Source: Acidobacteriota bacterium (lineage in GTDB: Bacteria > Acidobacteriota > Terriglobia > UBA7540). Taken from it: DNA of 8,770 bases. Below the pieces are notes generated by a model. It saw only the letters and a list, made by a program, of their open reading frames with translations. It did not search any database and was not told the DNA's origin. The translations under genes and the position numbers were made by a program. The stretch covers positions 1 through 8,770 of the forward strand of contig JAJXZM010000433.1 in NCBI GenBank assembly GCA_021780055.1, read 5' to 3'. Below, piece after piece: positions 1 through 6,436 of the stretch (its first letter is position 1; each line of letters starts with the position of its first letter).

Positions 1-230
1 TGCCCAAAAATCTGCGGCGGAGGCAGGAAACCATGCTTGATCTTCTTGATGTCGGTCCCGCAGATACCACAGGCGCGAACACGCACCAGCACTTCACCCG
101 CTGAAATCTCCGGTATCGGAACCTCTTCAGCCGCTACGCGGCCTTTCCCGCGATAGACGCCAGCCCACATGCGGTCTTGGCGCTGCCTGGTTTCCGACGC
201 AATGCTGGTTTCTGTTCGAATGGGTGTCAT
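1..230 (-). CDS. Zinc-dependent alcohol dehydrogenase (MDR family), N-terminal fragment
   Basis: The reverse strand reads open from an ATG at 230 to the window edge, giving 76 residues; the rest of the gene lies beyond position 1. The segment GEVLVRVRACGICGTD (about residues 48-63) is the hallmark GroES-like start of zinc-dependent medium-chain dehydrogenases, with the first catalytic-zinc Cys in the CGICGTD motif. The conserved GHE motif would follow just past the edge, where the reading breaks off after IFG. The start ATG overlaps the hpnG stop in an ATGA (227-230), so the two genes are probably translationally coupled. A second in-frame ATG at 170 begins MWAGVYRGKG, which resembles typical family N-termini, so the true start could be there; neither has a clear Shine-Dalgarno sequence. 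Family members oxidise alcohols or reduce aldehydes with NAD(P). I infer from context that this one may act on a hopanoid side chain, for example reducing ribosylhopane. The substrate cannot be read from the sequence. Confidence 0.85.
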   Translation of the reverse strand, partial: MTPIRTETSIASETRQRQDRMWAGVYRGKGRVAAEEVPIPEISAGEVLVRVRACGICGTDIKKIKHGFLPPPQIFG

Positions 231-982
231 TGGCTAATGTGCTGGACGTTCAGGTCCAATTTCTCCTTATATCCGGCCAAACTTACGACATAAGCATCCA
301 GAAATCGGGCAAGGGAACCGGCGGCTCGTGAGCTTCGAACGCCCAATCGAACCAGCGGCCACACTCGCCGGGGATCACGAACGACCTGGCCCAGGACATG
401 GGCTAATCGAATGCGCCCCGAAGCGTCAAGGGCGCGGTCAAAGTCGTAAGGGACGCTCATTTCTGAGGAATCCGAAACACTTCGAATTGCAACACATGGC
501 ACGCCCAAGCCACTCAATTCCTTTATGATAGCAAAAGATTCCATATCAACGGCATCAGCCGAAGCGCTGAGACGGGATTTTTCTTGCACGGTGCGGACAA
601 TCCGCGAAACAGAAATGAGCCGGCTTGCCGGTTTTGCTCCGCAGTCAACGGCAGAACTGAAAAGCCGCTCGTCGCTGTAAGCAAGGGTCCCTCCGGTAGC
701 GTCGCATACCGCCCGCGCCACTAGGACTTCTCCCGTCCGATATTGCGGATTAAGGCCCCCTGCCAGTCCCGCAGTGATGCACAGGTCGGGCATCTCATCA
801 AGCGAGGTCGCAATTGACCGCACTGCATTGTCAGCACCTACTCCGGTCAGCAGGGCCCTGACATCAACCCCTTTTATTTGCGCCTTGAATGCGCATTCGT
901 TGCGGCGTTCCCGCTGAAAGGCGCGCTGGCGCAACCAGGGTTTGAATTCCCAATCAACCGCAAATGTGACCAGAATCTTCAT
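227..982 (-). CDS. hpnG: Hopanoid-associated nucleoside phosphorylase HpnG
   Basis: A 251-residue protein of the PNP/MTA-SAH nucleosidase superfamily. Visible motifs are an N-terminal acidic segment VDWEF (residues 9-13), LTGVGADNA (45-53), the glycine-rich TAGLAGGLNP (70-79), the substrate-binding VDMESFAI (145-152; Met-Glu contacts the ribose in this family) and SVSDSSE (168-174; the Asp protonates the purine base). In organisms where it has been studied, HpnG removes adenine from adenosylhopane, and mutants accumulate adenosylhopane. The product is (phospho)ribosylhopane, the precursor of bacteriohopanetetrol. The gene follows hpnA after 19 nt and ends in a 4-nt ATGA overlap with the alcohol dehydrogenase. 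The Shine-Dalgarno sequence is weak, but the start is supported by the immediate MKILVTFA beta strand typical of the fold. The superfamily call is firm; the hpnG assignment rests mainly on its position between hpnA and the dehydrogenase in a hopanoid operon. Confidence 0.88.
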   Translation of the reverse strand: MKILVTFAVDWEFKPWLRQRAFQRERRNECAFKAQIKGVDVRALLTGVGADNAVRSIATSLDEMPDLCITAGLAGGLNPQYRTGEVLVARAVCDATGGTLAYSDERLFSSAVDCGAKPASRLISVSRIVRTVQEKSRLSASADAVDMESFAIIKELSGLGVPCVAIRSVSDSSEMSVPYDFDRALDASGRIRLAHVLGQVVRDPRRVWPLVRLGVRSSRAAGSLARFLDAYVVSLAGYKEKLDLNVQHISQ

Positions 983-1001
983 CCAGGTTGCTGCTTTCTG
1001 C

Positions 1002-2027
1002 CTATGCAGCCTTGACCATCTGCCGTGCGGCTACGCCGTGGGTCGGGCAGTAGCCGTTTTGTCTATACCAATTCACTGCTCGCTCCAACGCTGCTTCCAC
1101 TGATCCTGCGCTGAAACCAAGTTCGCCTGCCGCCTTGGAGCAGTCCACGAACATTTTGTGCCGCGCCATGCGGACTCCCTCGATTGGAATCCGCGGCGGA
1201 CGGCTCAAGATACGCGAAAAAACGTGATCGGCATACCCGGCAGCCATCGCGACAGCGTGGGGCAGCCGAACGCGAGGGCTGGGCCGGCCGCTGATCCTTG
1301 AAAGAATGTCCAGAACTTCCTTCAGCAGCAGGTTCCGACCACCCAGAATATATCGCTCTCCAACGCGACCTCGTTCAGCTGCGGTCCAATGGCCGGCGGC
1401 CACATCTTCAACCGGGACCCAGTTCAGTCCTGTCTCTACGTAAGCAGGCATCCTGCCGTTCAGGAAATCCACGATAATGCGCCCGGTAGGCGTCGGTTTC
1501 CAGTCGCCGGGGCCGACGGGAGTTGTAGGATTCACTACTACCACAGGAACTCCCTCACGCGCGGCTGTCAAGGCTTCTCTTTCGGCCAGGAATTTCGAGC
1601 GCTTGTAATGGCCGATCATTTCGTCAAGCTGTGTCTCGGTTGCCTCGCTGGGAAGGGCATTGCCGCGGTCAACAGCGATGGTTGCAACACTGCTTGTAAC
1701 AACAATACGCTGAACACGGGCCTTGCTTGCGGCTTCGAGCAGGTTTCTGGTTCCGGCGACGTTAGCGTCGTAAATCTCCTGCGGATTCGAGGCTCCCAGG
1801 CGGTAATCTGCAGCAACGTGAAAGACCCGATCGACGCCCTCGACGGCCCGGCTGAGTGACCGGGCATCGCGCAGGTCACCGTAGACCTTCTCCAGCGGCA
1901 GGCCCTCAATCACCTTCAGATTGCTTTGAGGCCGTACAAGGACGCGGACCTTTTCGCCACGCTCCACCAGCATTCGTGCCACGTGGCTGCCCACAAACCC
2001 GCTTGCCCCTGTTACAAGAGAGCTCAT
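1002..2027 (-). CDS. hpnA: Hopanoid-associated NAD(P)-dependent sugar epimerase/reductase HpnA
   Basis: A 341-residue extended short-chain dehydrogenase. The Rossmann motif TGASGFVG is at residues 6-13, the catalytic YKRSK (YxxxK, Tyr141/Lys145) follows a TSS at 111-113 that supplies the catalytic Ser/Thr, and NPTTPVGPGDWKPTPTG (166-182) is typical of dihydroflavonol-reductase-like epimerases. The HpnA family is linked to hopanoid loci, but its reaction is not settled. It could redox-modify or reduce the ribose-derived side chain. I chose the ATG at 2027, which overlaps the hpnH stop as ATGA (2024-2027) and places MSSLVTGASGFVG at the N-terminus. The reading frame runs further up to 2090, but those 21 residues lie inside hpnH and would push the Rossmann strand away from the N-terminus. 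A short tail after residue 327 is probably lineage-specific. The gene is followed by hpnG after 19 nt. Confidence 0.9.
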   Translation of the reverse strand: MSSLVTGASGFVGSHVARMLVERGEKVRVLVRPQSNLKVIEGLPLEKVYGDLRDARSLSRAVEGVDRVFHVAADYRLGASNPQEIYDANVAGTRNLLEAASKARVQRIVVTSSVATIAVDRGNALPSEATETQLDEMIGHYKRSKFLAEREALTAAREGVPVVVVNPTTPVGPGDWKPTPTGRIIVDFLNGRMPAYVETGLNWVPVEDVAAGHWTAAERGRVGERYILGGRNLLLKEVLDILSRISGRPSPRVRLPHAVAMAAGYADHVFSRILSRPPRIPIEGVRMARHKMFVDCSKAAGELGFSAGSVEAALERAVNWYRQNGYCPTHGVAARQMVKAA

Positions 2028-3076
2028 CCTGCGTATCCGGCCCCATACTGCGCGCTGCCGACACCGTTCTTCGGGCTTGTAAACTGCCACTTCAGCATCT
2101 TCCAGGAGTCCGGGAAATTCCGATTGGCTCCCAGCACCGCCGAAGCCTCAAACCCTACATGGACCATGCAGTGTTCGCACCTGGGGTCGTTCCCTGGTCC
2201 GTATTTCTGCCACGGAGTTTTATCCATTAGTTCTTTGAAGGTGGCATAGTGTCCGTCGGTGATTAGATAGCACGGCCCCTTCCATCCTCGTGGGTTGTAG
2301 GTTGGATTCCCCCACGCCGTGCATTCAAGCTCGCGCTCGCCCCGCAGGTACTCCAGGTAAATCGGCGAAGTCATGATGCTGTATTGCTCAAGCAGCTTGC
2401 TCGCCTGGCGAAACTTTTCATGGACCTCCTGGCGCGACATGAAGATTTCCTTGGTCTGGACGGCCAGATAAGAATACGCCGGCGACATCATGTGCCCGTC
2501 AACACCCAGTCCCCGCATAAATTCAAACAGTGCTGCAATCTCATCAAGATCGGTCTGCTTGTAAATGGTAGTGTTCGTGCACACCTGGAACCCGTTGGCT
2601 TTGGCGTGTTTGATCCCTTCGACCGCCTCTCGAAACACACCCTTCCGCTCCACGCAAAGGTCGTGGGTTTCCTCGAGGCCATCCAGGTGAACATTGAAGA
2701 ACATACGCGGGGTGGGTTTGTAGTCCTGCAGTTTCTTGCGCAGGAACATCCCGTTGGTGCACAGGTAGATGTTCTTCTTGCGTGCCAGGATCTCGCTGAC
2801 CAACCGCGGAAGCTCCGGATAGATCATCGGCTCACCGCCGCAAATGGAGATAATCGGTGCGCCGCATTCATCAACTGCATTCAAGCACTGTTCCACCGTG
2901 AGCTTGTCACGGATCGTGTCCTTATATTCCCGAATACGTCCGCAGCCCGTGCAGGTCAGGTTGCAGGCGTGCAGCGGTTCCAGCATCATAACCAAAGGAA
3001 ATTTCTGAGTCCCCCGAAGCCTCTTTCCCGCGATATAAGTACTAAGGCTCGTAGTCAAACTAAGCGGAAACCGCAT
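2024..3076 (-). CDS. hpnH: Adenosylhopane synthase, radical SAM protein HpnH
   Basis: A 350-residue radical SAM enzyme that joins a 5'-deoxyadenosyl radical from SAM to hopene, making adenosylhopane, the first C35 hopanoid. The CxxxCxxC cluster motif is CNLTCTGC (Cys38, Cys42, Cys45), followed by the SAM-binding GGEP (80-83) and LDG (131-133). Cys106, in YLCTNGMF, matches the cysteine reported in the Zymomonas enzyme to reduce the radical intermediate and set stereochemistry. The C-terminal part has four more cysteines (252, 269, 300, 303; the last two as CEHC) in the HpnH-specific C-terminal domain. The start is the ATG at 3076 in TGATG overlap with the shc stop, with GGGAGG 5 nt upstream; a TTG one codon earlier is too close to that site. 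The 3' end overlaps hpnA by ATGA. The length is typical of the family. The call is secure. Confidence 0.95.
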   Translation of the reverse strand: MRFPLSLTTSLSTYIAGKRLRGTQKFPLVMMLEPLHACNLTCTGCGRIREYKDTIRDKLTVEQCLNAVDECGAPIISICGGEPMIYPELPRLVSEILARKKNIYLCTNGMFLRKKLQDYKPTPRMFFNVHLDGLEETHDLCVERKGVFREAVEGIKHAKANGFQVCTNTTIYKQTDLDEIAALFEFMRGLGVDGHMMSPAYSYLAVQTKEIFMSRQEVHEKFRQASKLLEQYSIMTSPIYLEYLRGERELECTAWGNPTYNPRGWKGPCYLITDGHYATFKELMDKTPWQKYGPGNDPRCEHCMVHVGFEASAVLGANRNFPDSWKMLKWQFTSPKNGVGSAQYGAGYAG

Positions 3077-5112
3077 CAATGCCTCCCGTTCTTTTTTCCG
3101 TTCCCATTATGCGGCCTGAATTCGGCCGGTGAAAATCGGATGGATTCCCCATGGCCTCTCTTGTCACGAAGGTTCTGGTAGTGTGCCAGCGCGTACAATG
3201 GAAAGCTATTCCGATATAGGTGATAACAGAGATAGAAAACACGCGGGAAACCCGTTCCGGTGAACTCAGTTTCGTTCCAGTATCCCTCTTCTGTCTGCTC
3301 GTCCAGCAGGTATTGAACGGCGTTGATAACGGCCGGATCATCCACACTCCGGGTGGCAAGCAACCCGATCAGCCCCCAGGCTGTTTGCGACGCCGTGCTG
3401 GCTCCCCGTCCCTTCAAAGAAGGGTCATCGTAGGAGGCGCAGGATTCTCCGAAGCCGCCGCCACGGTTCTGCACTGAGCAGATCCAGTCAGCTCCTCTTT
3501 GCGCTTCCGTCGAATTGCCAAGGCCAAAGGCTTCCAGCATCCGAAGAACGCCGCTGGTTCCGTAAATATAGTTCACGCCCCAACGTCCGTACCAGGCGCC
3601 TTCCGCAGTCTGTTCCTTTCCCAGGAAGGCCAGCGCGCGCTTCACCACAGGATGCGAAGAGGGCCACCCAAGGCGGCCCAGGCACTCCAACACCCGGGCG
3701 GTAACGTCTGCGGTGGACGGATCAATCATGGCATTGTGATCGGCAAAGGGCACTTTGGTCAGGACCGCGCAGTCATTGTCGCGATCAAACGCGCCCCACC
3801 CGCCGTCACGGTTTTGCATGCTGACCAGCCACTCGAGTCCGCGTCGAAGGGAATGTTCAAGGCGGGCTTTATCAGGGTAAGCAACGCGCTGCAGCGCCAC
3901 CATTACAAAGGATGCGTCATCCACATCCGGGTAGAAATCGTTCCGGAACTCAAACGCCCATCCGGCGGGAGCGGCGTCTTTGTTTTTCACCTGCCAATCA
4001 CCGGGCCCGACAATCTGCCGATCCAGCAGCCACTTTGCAGCCTTGATCAAGGCCGGGTGGTCAGCTGGAAGTCCAGCTTCCTCAAGCGAGTACATCACGA
4101 TGGCGGTGTCCCACACTGGTGACAGGCACGGCTGCAAGCAAATCGTGTCGCCCTTTTCGATCTCAAAATCGCGCAGGTGCTTCAACTCGCGGGCCGTCAG
4201 CGGGTCGTCAGCAGGGTACCCCATGGCCAGCAGGGCAAAAACCGAATTAACCATGGCCGGGTAGATTGCGCCGAGACCCTCGCTCCGCTCAAGATGCTCT
4301 ACCAGCCATTTGCGCGCCCGGGCAAAGGCAATCTTCCGCAATGGTTTCCATGGCAATGATTCGTGAAGCTTGAACAAACGGTCTATGGCCAGAAACAGGT
4401 TCTGCCAACTGATGATTTTGCGGTCCCAATCAAAGGCGGGGATGTGGCCCGAGGGGTCACGGAAAAGTTCATCAACCCTGGCATACTCCGGAACAGGCCA
4501 CTGCGGGCGCAACGCATAGAGAATTGTCAGCGGCACAACAATGGCACGGGTCCATGACGAGACCGAATACACATTGAAGAAAAACCAGGAAGGGGGAATC
4601 ATCAACTCCGGCGGAATGGCCGGAACGTGTTTCCACTTTACAGCGCCGCCAAGCGCCAGATAAAAACGGGTGTAGGAATTGGTTTGTTCAAGGCCGCCAA
4701 GTTCGTGGATTCTGAGCCGGGCCGCTGCCATGTGCGGCTGTTCTGGGGTATCGCCGGCCAACTTCAACGCCACATACGCCTTGACGGTTGCGTTCAGCTC
4801 CGAGGGGCCGCCCTGATAGATATTCCACCCACCGTCGGGGAGTTGGCGACGGCGAATGTAATTCGCAAGCTTTGCCACACGCTCGGGCTCGAACTGCCCA
4901 ACGACGTGAAGAAAAAAAACATAGTCTGACTCCAGAGTGGAATCAGCCTGGAGTTCTCCGACCCAGTAGCCCTCCGGGGCCTGCAATGAGAGCAGGTGTT
5001 CGGTTGCCCGTGCTACGGCCTGCCGGACTTTGAGATCAAGGTCTGCATCAATGGTTCCTACCGCACGGCCGTTACTGGTCGGTTCGAGTTCAACTCCCGC
5101 TTCCTGTGTCAT
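3076..5112 (-). CDS. shc: Squalene-hopene cyclase
   Basis: A 678-residue class II triterpene cyclase (also called HpnF), a monotopic inner-membrane enzyme that cyclises squalene to hopene and hopanol. Six QW repeats (Q-x(2-5)-G-x-W type) are visible: QAPEGYW (44-50), QLPDGGW (90-96), QNRDGGW (433-439), QTAEGAW (501-507), QNRGGGF (548-554) and QTEEGYW (606-612). The proton-donating aspartate motif is DVDD at 396-399, preceded by GWAFEF (384-389), whose second Phe corresponds to the active-site Phe365 of the Alicyclobacillus enzyme. LSPVWDTA (330-337) and the C-terminal TGTGFP (618-623) also match the family. Two departures from the Alicyclobacillus enzyme are DVDDAS in place of DVDDTA, and Arg473 where that enzyme has His451. 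The start ATG has AAGAGGG 4 nt upstream (5117-5123). The gene lies 30 nt after ispH, and its stop overlaps the hpnH start in TGATG, supporting one operon. Confidence 0.98.
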   Translation of the reverse strand: MTQEAGVELEPTSNGRAVGTIDADLDLKVRQAVARATEHLLSLQAPEGYWVGELQADSTLESDYVFFLHVVGQFEPERVAKLANYIRRRQLPDGGWNIYQGGPSELNATVKAYVALKLAGDTPEQPHMAAARLRIHELGGLEQTNSYTRFYLALGGAVKWKHVPAIPPELMIPPSWFFFNVYSVSSWTRAIVVPLTILYALRPQWPVPEYARVDELFRDPSGHIPAFDWDRKIISWQNLFLAIDRLFKLHESLPWKPLRKIAFARARKWLVEHLERSEGLGAIYPAMVNSVFALLAMGYPADDPLTARELKHLRDFEIEKGDTICLQPCLSPVWDTAIVMYSLEEAGLPADHPALIKAAKWLLDRQIVGPGDWQVKNKDAAPAGWAFEFRNDFYPDVDDASFVMVALQRVAYPDKARLEHSLRRGLEWLVSMQNRDGGWGAFDRDNDCAVLTKVPFADHNAMIDPSTADVTARVLECLGRLGWPSSHPVVKRALAFLGKEQTAEGAWYGRWGVNYIYGTSGVLRMLEAFGLGNSTEAQRGADWICSVQNRGGGFGESCASYDDPSLKGRGASTASQTAWGLIGLLATRSVDDPAVINAVQYLLDEQTEEGYWNETEFTGTGFPRVFYLCYHLYRNSFPLYALAHYQNLRDKRGHGESIRFSPAEFRPHNGNGKKNGRH
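3082..3087 (-). promoter_or_regulatory. Ribosome binding site of hpnH
   Basis: GGGAGG on the minus strand, inside the last codons of shc. It is 5 nt from the ATG at 3076 and only 2 nt from the TTG at 3079. This decides in favour of the ATG and shows that hpnH is translated from a site buried in the shc coding end. Confidence 0.7.
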
Positions 5113-5142
5113 GAAACCCTCTTGTACTCCCTTAGCACCCCT

Positions 5143-6111
5143 TTAGACCTTCATCTCAGCCGGCAGAGCAAAGCGAACGTCTTCCTCGATCCACTCAACT
5201 TCCTCAACATTTGTAAAGCCCAGTTTCTTTAAGCGGTCCACGACCTCACGAACCAGGACCTCAGGTGTTGAAGCGCCTGCGGTGACCCCAATGCGGCGGT
5301 TGCCATTGACCCATTCCGGAAGAATATCGCCGGCATTGCCGATCAGGTAAGCCGACGTTCCCGCCCGCCGTGCCACTTCCACCAGCCGGTTGGAATTCGA
5401 ACTGTTCTGCGCTCCCACCACAAGGATTGCATCCGCCTTGGGAGCAACGGCCTTCACGGCCATCTGACGGTTCTGGGTAGCATAGCAAATGTCCTGTCCA
5501 GGCGGACCAACAATCGCCGGGAAACGCTCCTTCAGCCTGCCTACAATCTCGGCGGTATCATCAAGGCTGAGTGTTGTTTGCGTCAGGTAAACGATGCGGT
5601 TCGGATCGGCCGGCTCCAGAGTTTCCACATCAGCCACCGAGGAAATCAGCTGGATAGACTCGGGAGCTTCACCCAGGGTACCGATCATTTCATCGTGGTC
5701 GCGGTGGCCGATCAGGACGATCGTGTATTTTTCGCGCGCGTACCGGATCACTTCCAGGTGGACCTTTGTGACCAGAGGGCAGGTGGCGTCAATGATACGA
5801 AGATCGCGGGCCCGTGCTTCCTCCCGGACTGCCGGCGACACTCCGTGGGCACTAAAAATTACGGCAGCCCCTGTTGGGACTTCCTCGAGGTTCTCGACGA
5901 AGACCGCGCCCTGGCTTGCCAGTTCGTCCACAACGTAACGATTATGGACAATCTCCCGGCGAACATATACGGGCGGCCCTAATTTTTCCAGAACCATTCG
6001 GACAACGTCAATGGCGCGGATAACTCCCGCACAGAAACCCCTTGGCCGCATCAGCAGCAGCGTCCCCGGCTCGGTGCATACCGAGTTCTCAACGTGACTG
6101 TTCACGTTCAT
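5143..6111 (-). CDS. ispH: 4-hydroxy-3-methylbut-2-enyl diphosphate reductase IspH (LytB)
   Basis: The last enzyme of the MEP isoprenoid pathway: an iron-sulfur reductase turning HMBPP into IPP and DMAPP. With the start used here (322 residues) the three cluster cysteines are Cys27 (RGFCAG), Cys111 (DATCPL) and Cys209 (ICYATQNR). Other family residues are SAHGVS (87-92), the catalytic Glu141 in HDEMIGT (equivalent to E. coli Glu126), TQTTLS (177-182) and QNSSNSNR (235-242). The frame stays open up to a GTG at 6207, which would add 32 residues without a visible ribosome site and without family counterpart. ATG 6111 gives the usual length. A GTG at 6105 is a serious alternative, because AAGAGG (6112-6117) sits 6 nt from it but abuts the ATG. 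It is the first gene of the hopanoid unit, 30 nt before shc, coupling precursor supply to cyclisation. Confidence 0.95.
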   Translation of the reverse strand: MNVNSHVENSVCTEPGTLLLMRPRGFCAGVIRAIDVVRMVLEKLGPPVYVRREIVHNRYVVDELASQGAVFVENLEEVPTGAAVIFSAHGVSPAVREEARARDLRIIDATCPLVTKVHLEVIRYAREKYTIVLIGHRDHDEMIGTLGEAPESIQLISSVADVETLEPADPNRIVYLTQTTLSLDDTAEIVGRLKERFPAIVGPPGQDICYATQNRQMAVKAVAPKADAILVVGAQNSSNSNRLVEVARRAGTSAYLIGNAGDILPEWVNGNRRIGVTAGASTPEVLVREVVDRLKKLGFTNVEEVEWIEEDVRFALPAEMKV

Positions 6112-6117
6112 CCTCTT
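6112..6117 (-). promoter_or_regulatory. Candidate ribosome binding site of ispH
   Basis: AAGAGG on the minus strand directly abuts the ATG at 6111, which is too close for normal initiation there. It lies 6 nt before an in-frame GTG at 6105. Either the GTG is the real start, or the ATG uses the weaker AAAGGA further upstream at about 13 nt. The start is therefore uncertain by two codons. Confidence 0.4.
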
Positions 6118-6190
6118 GTCATCATCCTTTCCTGCTACAGGCCCAGTAAACCTAATCCTCTCATGGTCTTTTCCCACCGTCAAGATAAGC

Positions 6191-6205
6191 GGAGACTTAG
6201 TCTCC
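6191..6205. repeat. 15-nt perfect palindrome, candidate operator
   Basis: GGAGACT, one central T, then AGTCTCC: seven-base arms that are exact reverse complements. It lies about 80-95 nt upstream of the ispH start and about 230 nt upstream of the TPR gene. The size and symmetry fit a binding site for a dimeric transcription factor. It has no T-run after it and a 1-nt centre, so it is not a terminator hairpin. The function is inferred only from position. Confidence 0.45.
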
Positions 6206-6436
6206 ACGGGCCAGCTATTGAAGGGGTTGGGTAAGCCGCTGGAAACTCAATTCATATTGATGTTGCCTTCTGCTAAAACGATGCATCATATTTACGAGTA
6301 GGCTGGGCGCTTTCCCAATTACGCTGTAGGCGTTTTGGAGAGGTTTTTGTTAAGATAGGGTGCTTATGGATTTTTCCCACAACGGAGGCCTGCCGCAAGC
6401 CACCTCATAGTCCCTGCCAATTTTCTTTTCTAGCTT

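Larger units (their letters stand above)
6112..6436. other. Divergent intergenic region between ispH and the TPR gene
   Basis: About 325 nt separate the two outward-reading genes. The region must hold the promoter of the hopanoid operon (minus strand) and probably that of the TPR gene (plus strand). It is more AT-rich than the flanking genes around 6245-6300 and 6320-6365. I found no convincing -35/-10 pair on either strand; TATGAT-like hexamers on the minus strand near 6287-6292 lack a well-spaced -35 partner. The frame of ispH stays open through 6112-6207, but this looks non-conserved. The one distinct structural element is the palindrome at 6191-6205. No RNA gene is recognisable. Confidence 0.6.

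Noticed and set aside
2028..2090. N-terminal extension of hpnA by 21 residues.
   Set aside because: The segment is inside hpnH and would displace the Rossmann strand from the N-terminus. The ATG at 2027 in the ATGA overlap is a better start.
2384..3181. 265-codon open frame on the plus strand opposite hpnH.
   Set aside because: It is antisense to hpnH and the end of shc. The translation shows no family motif, so it is a shadow frame.
3499..4122. 207-codon open frame on the plus strand opposite shc.
   Set aside because: It mirrors the cyclase coding sequence, with no domain or start signal of its own.
6247..6287. Small palindromes TCAAT/ATTGA (6247-6260) and GATGCATC (6280-6287).
   Set aside because: They are short enough to be expected by chance in an AT-rich spacer, with no further supporting signal.
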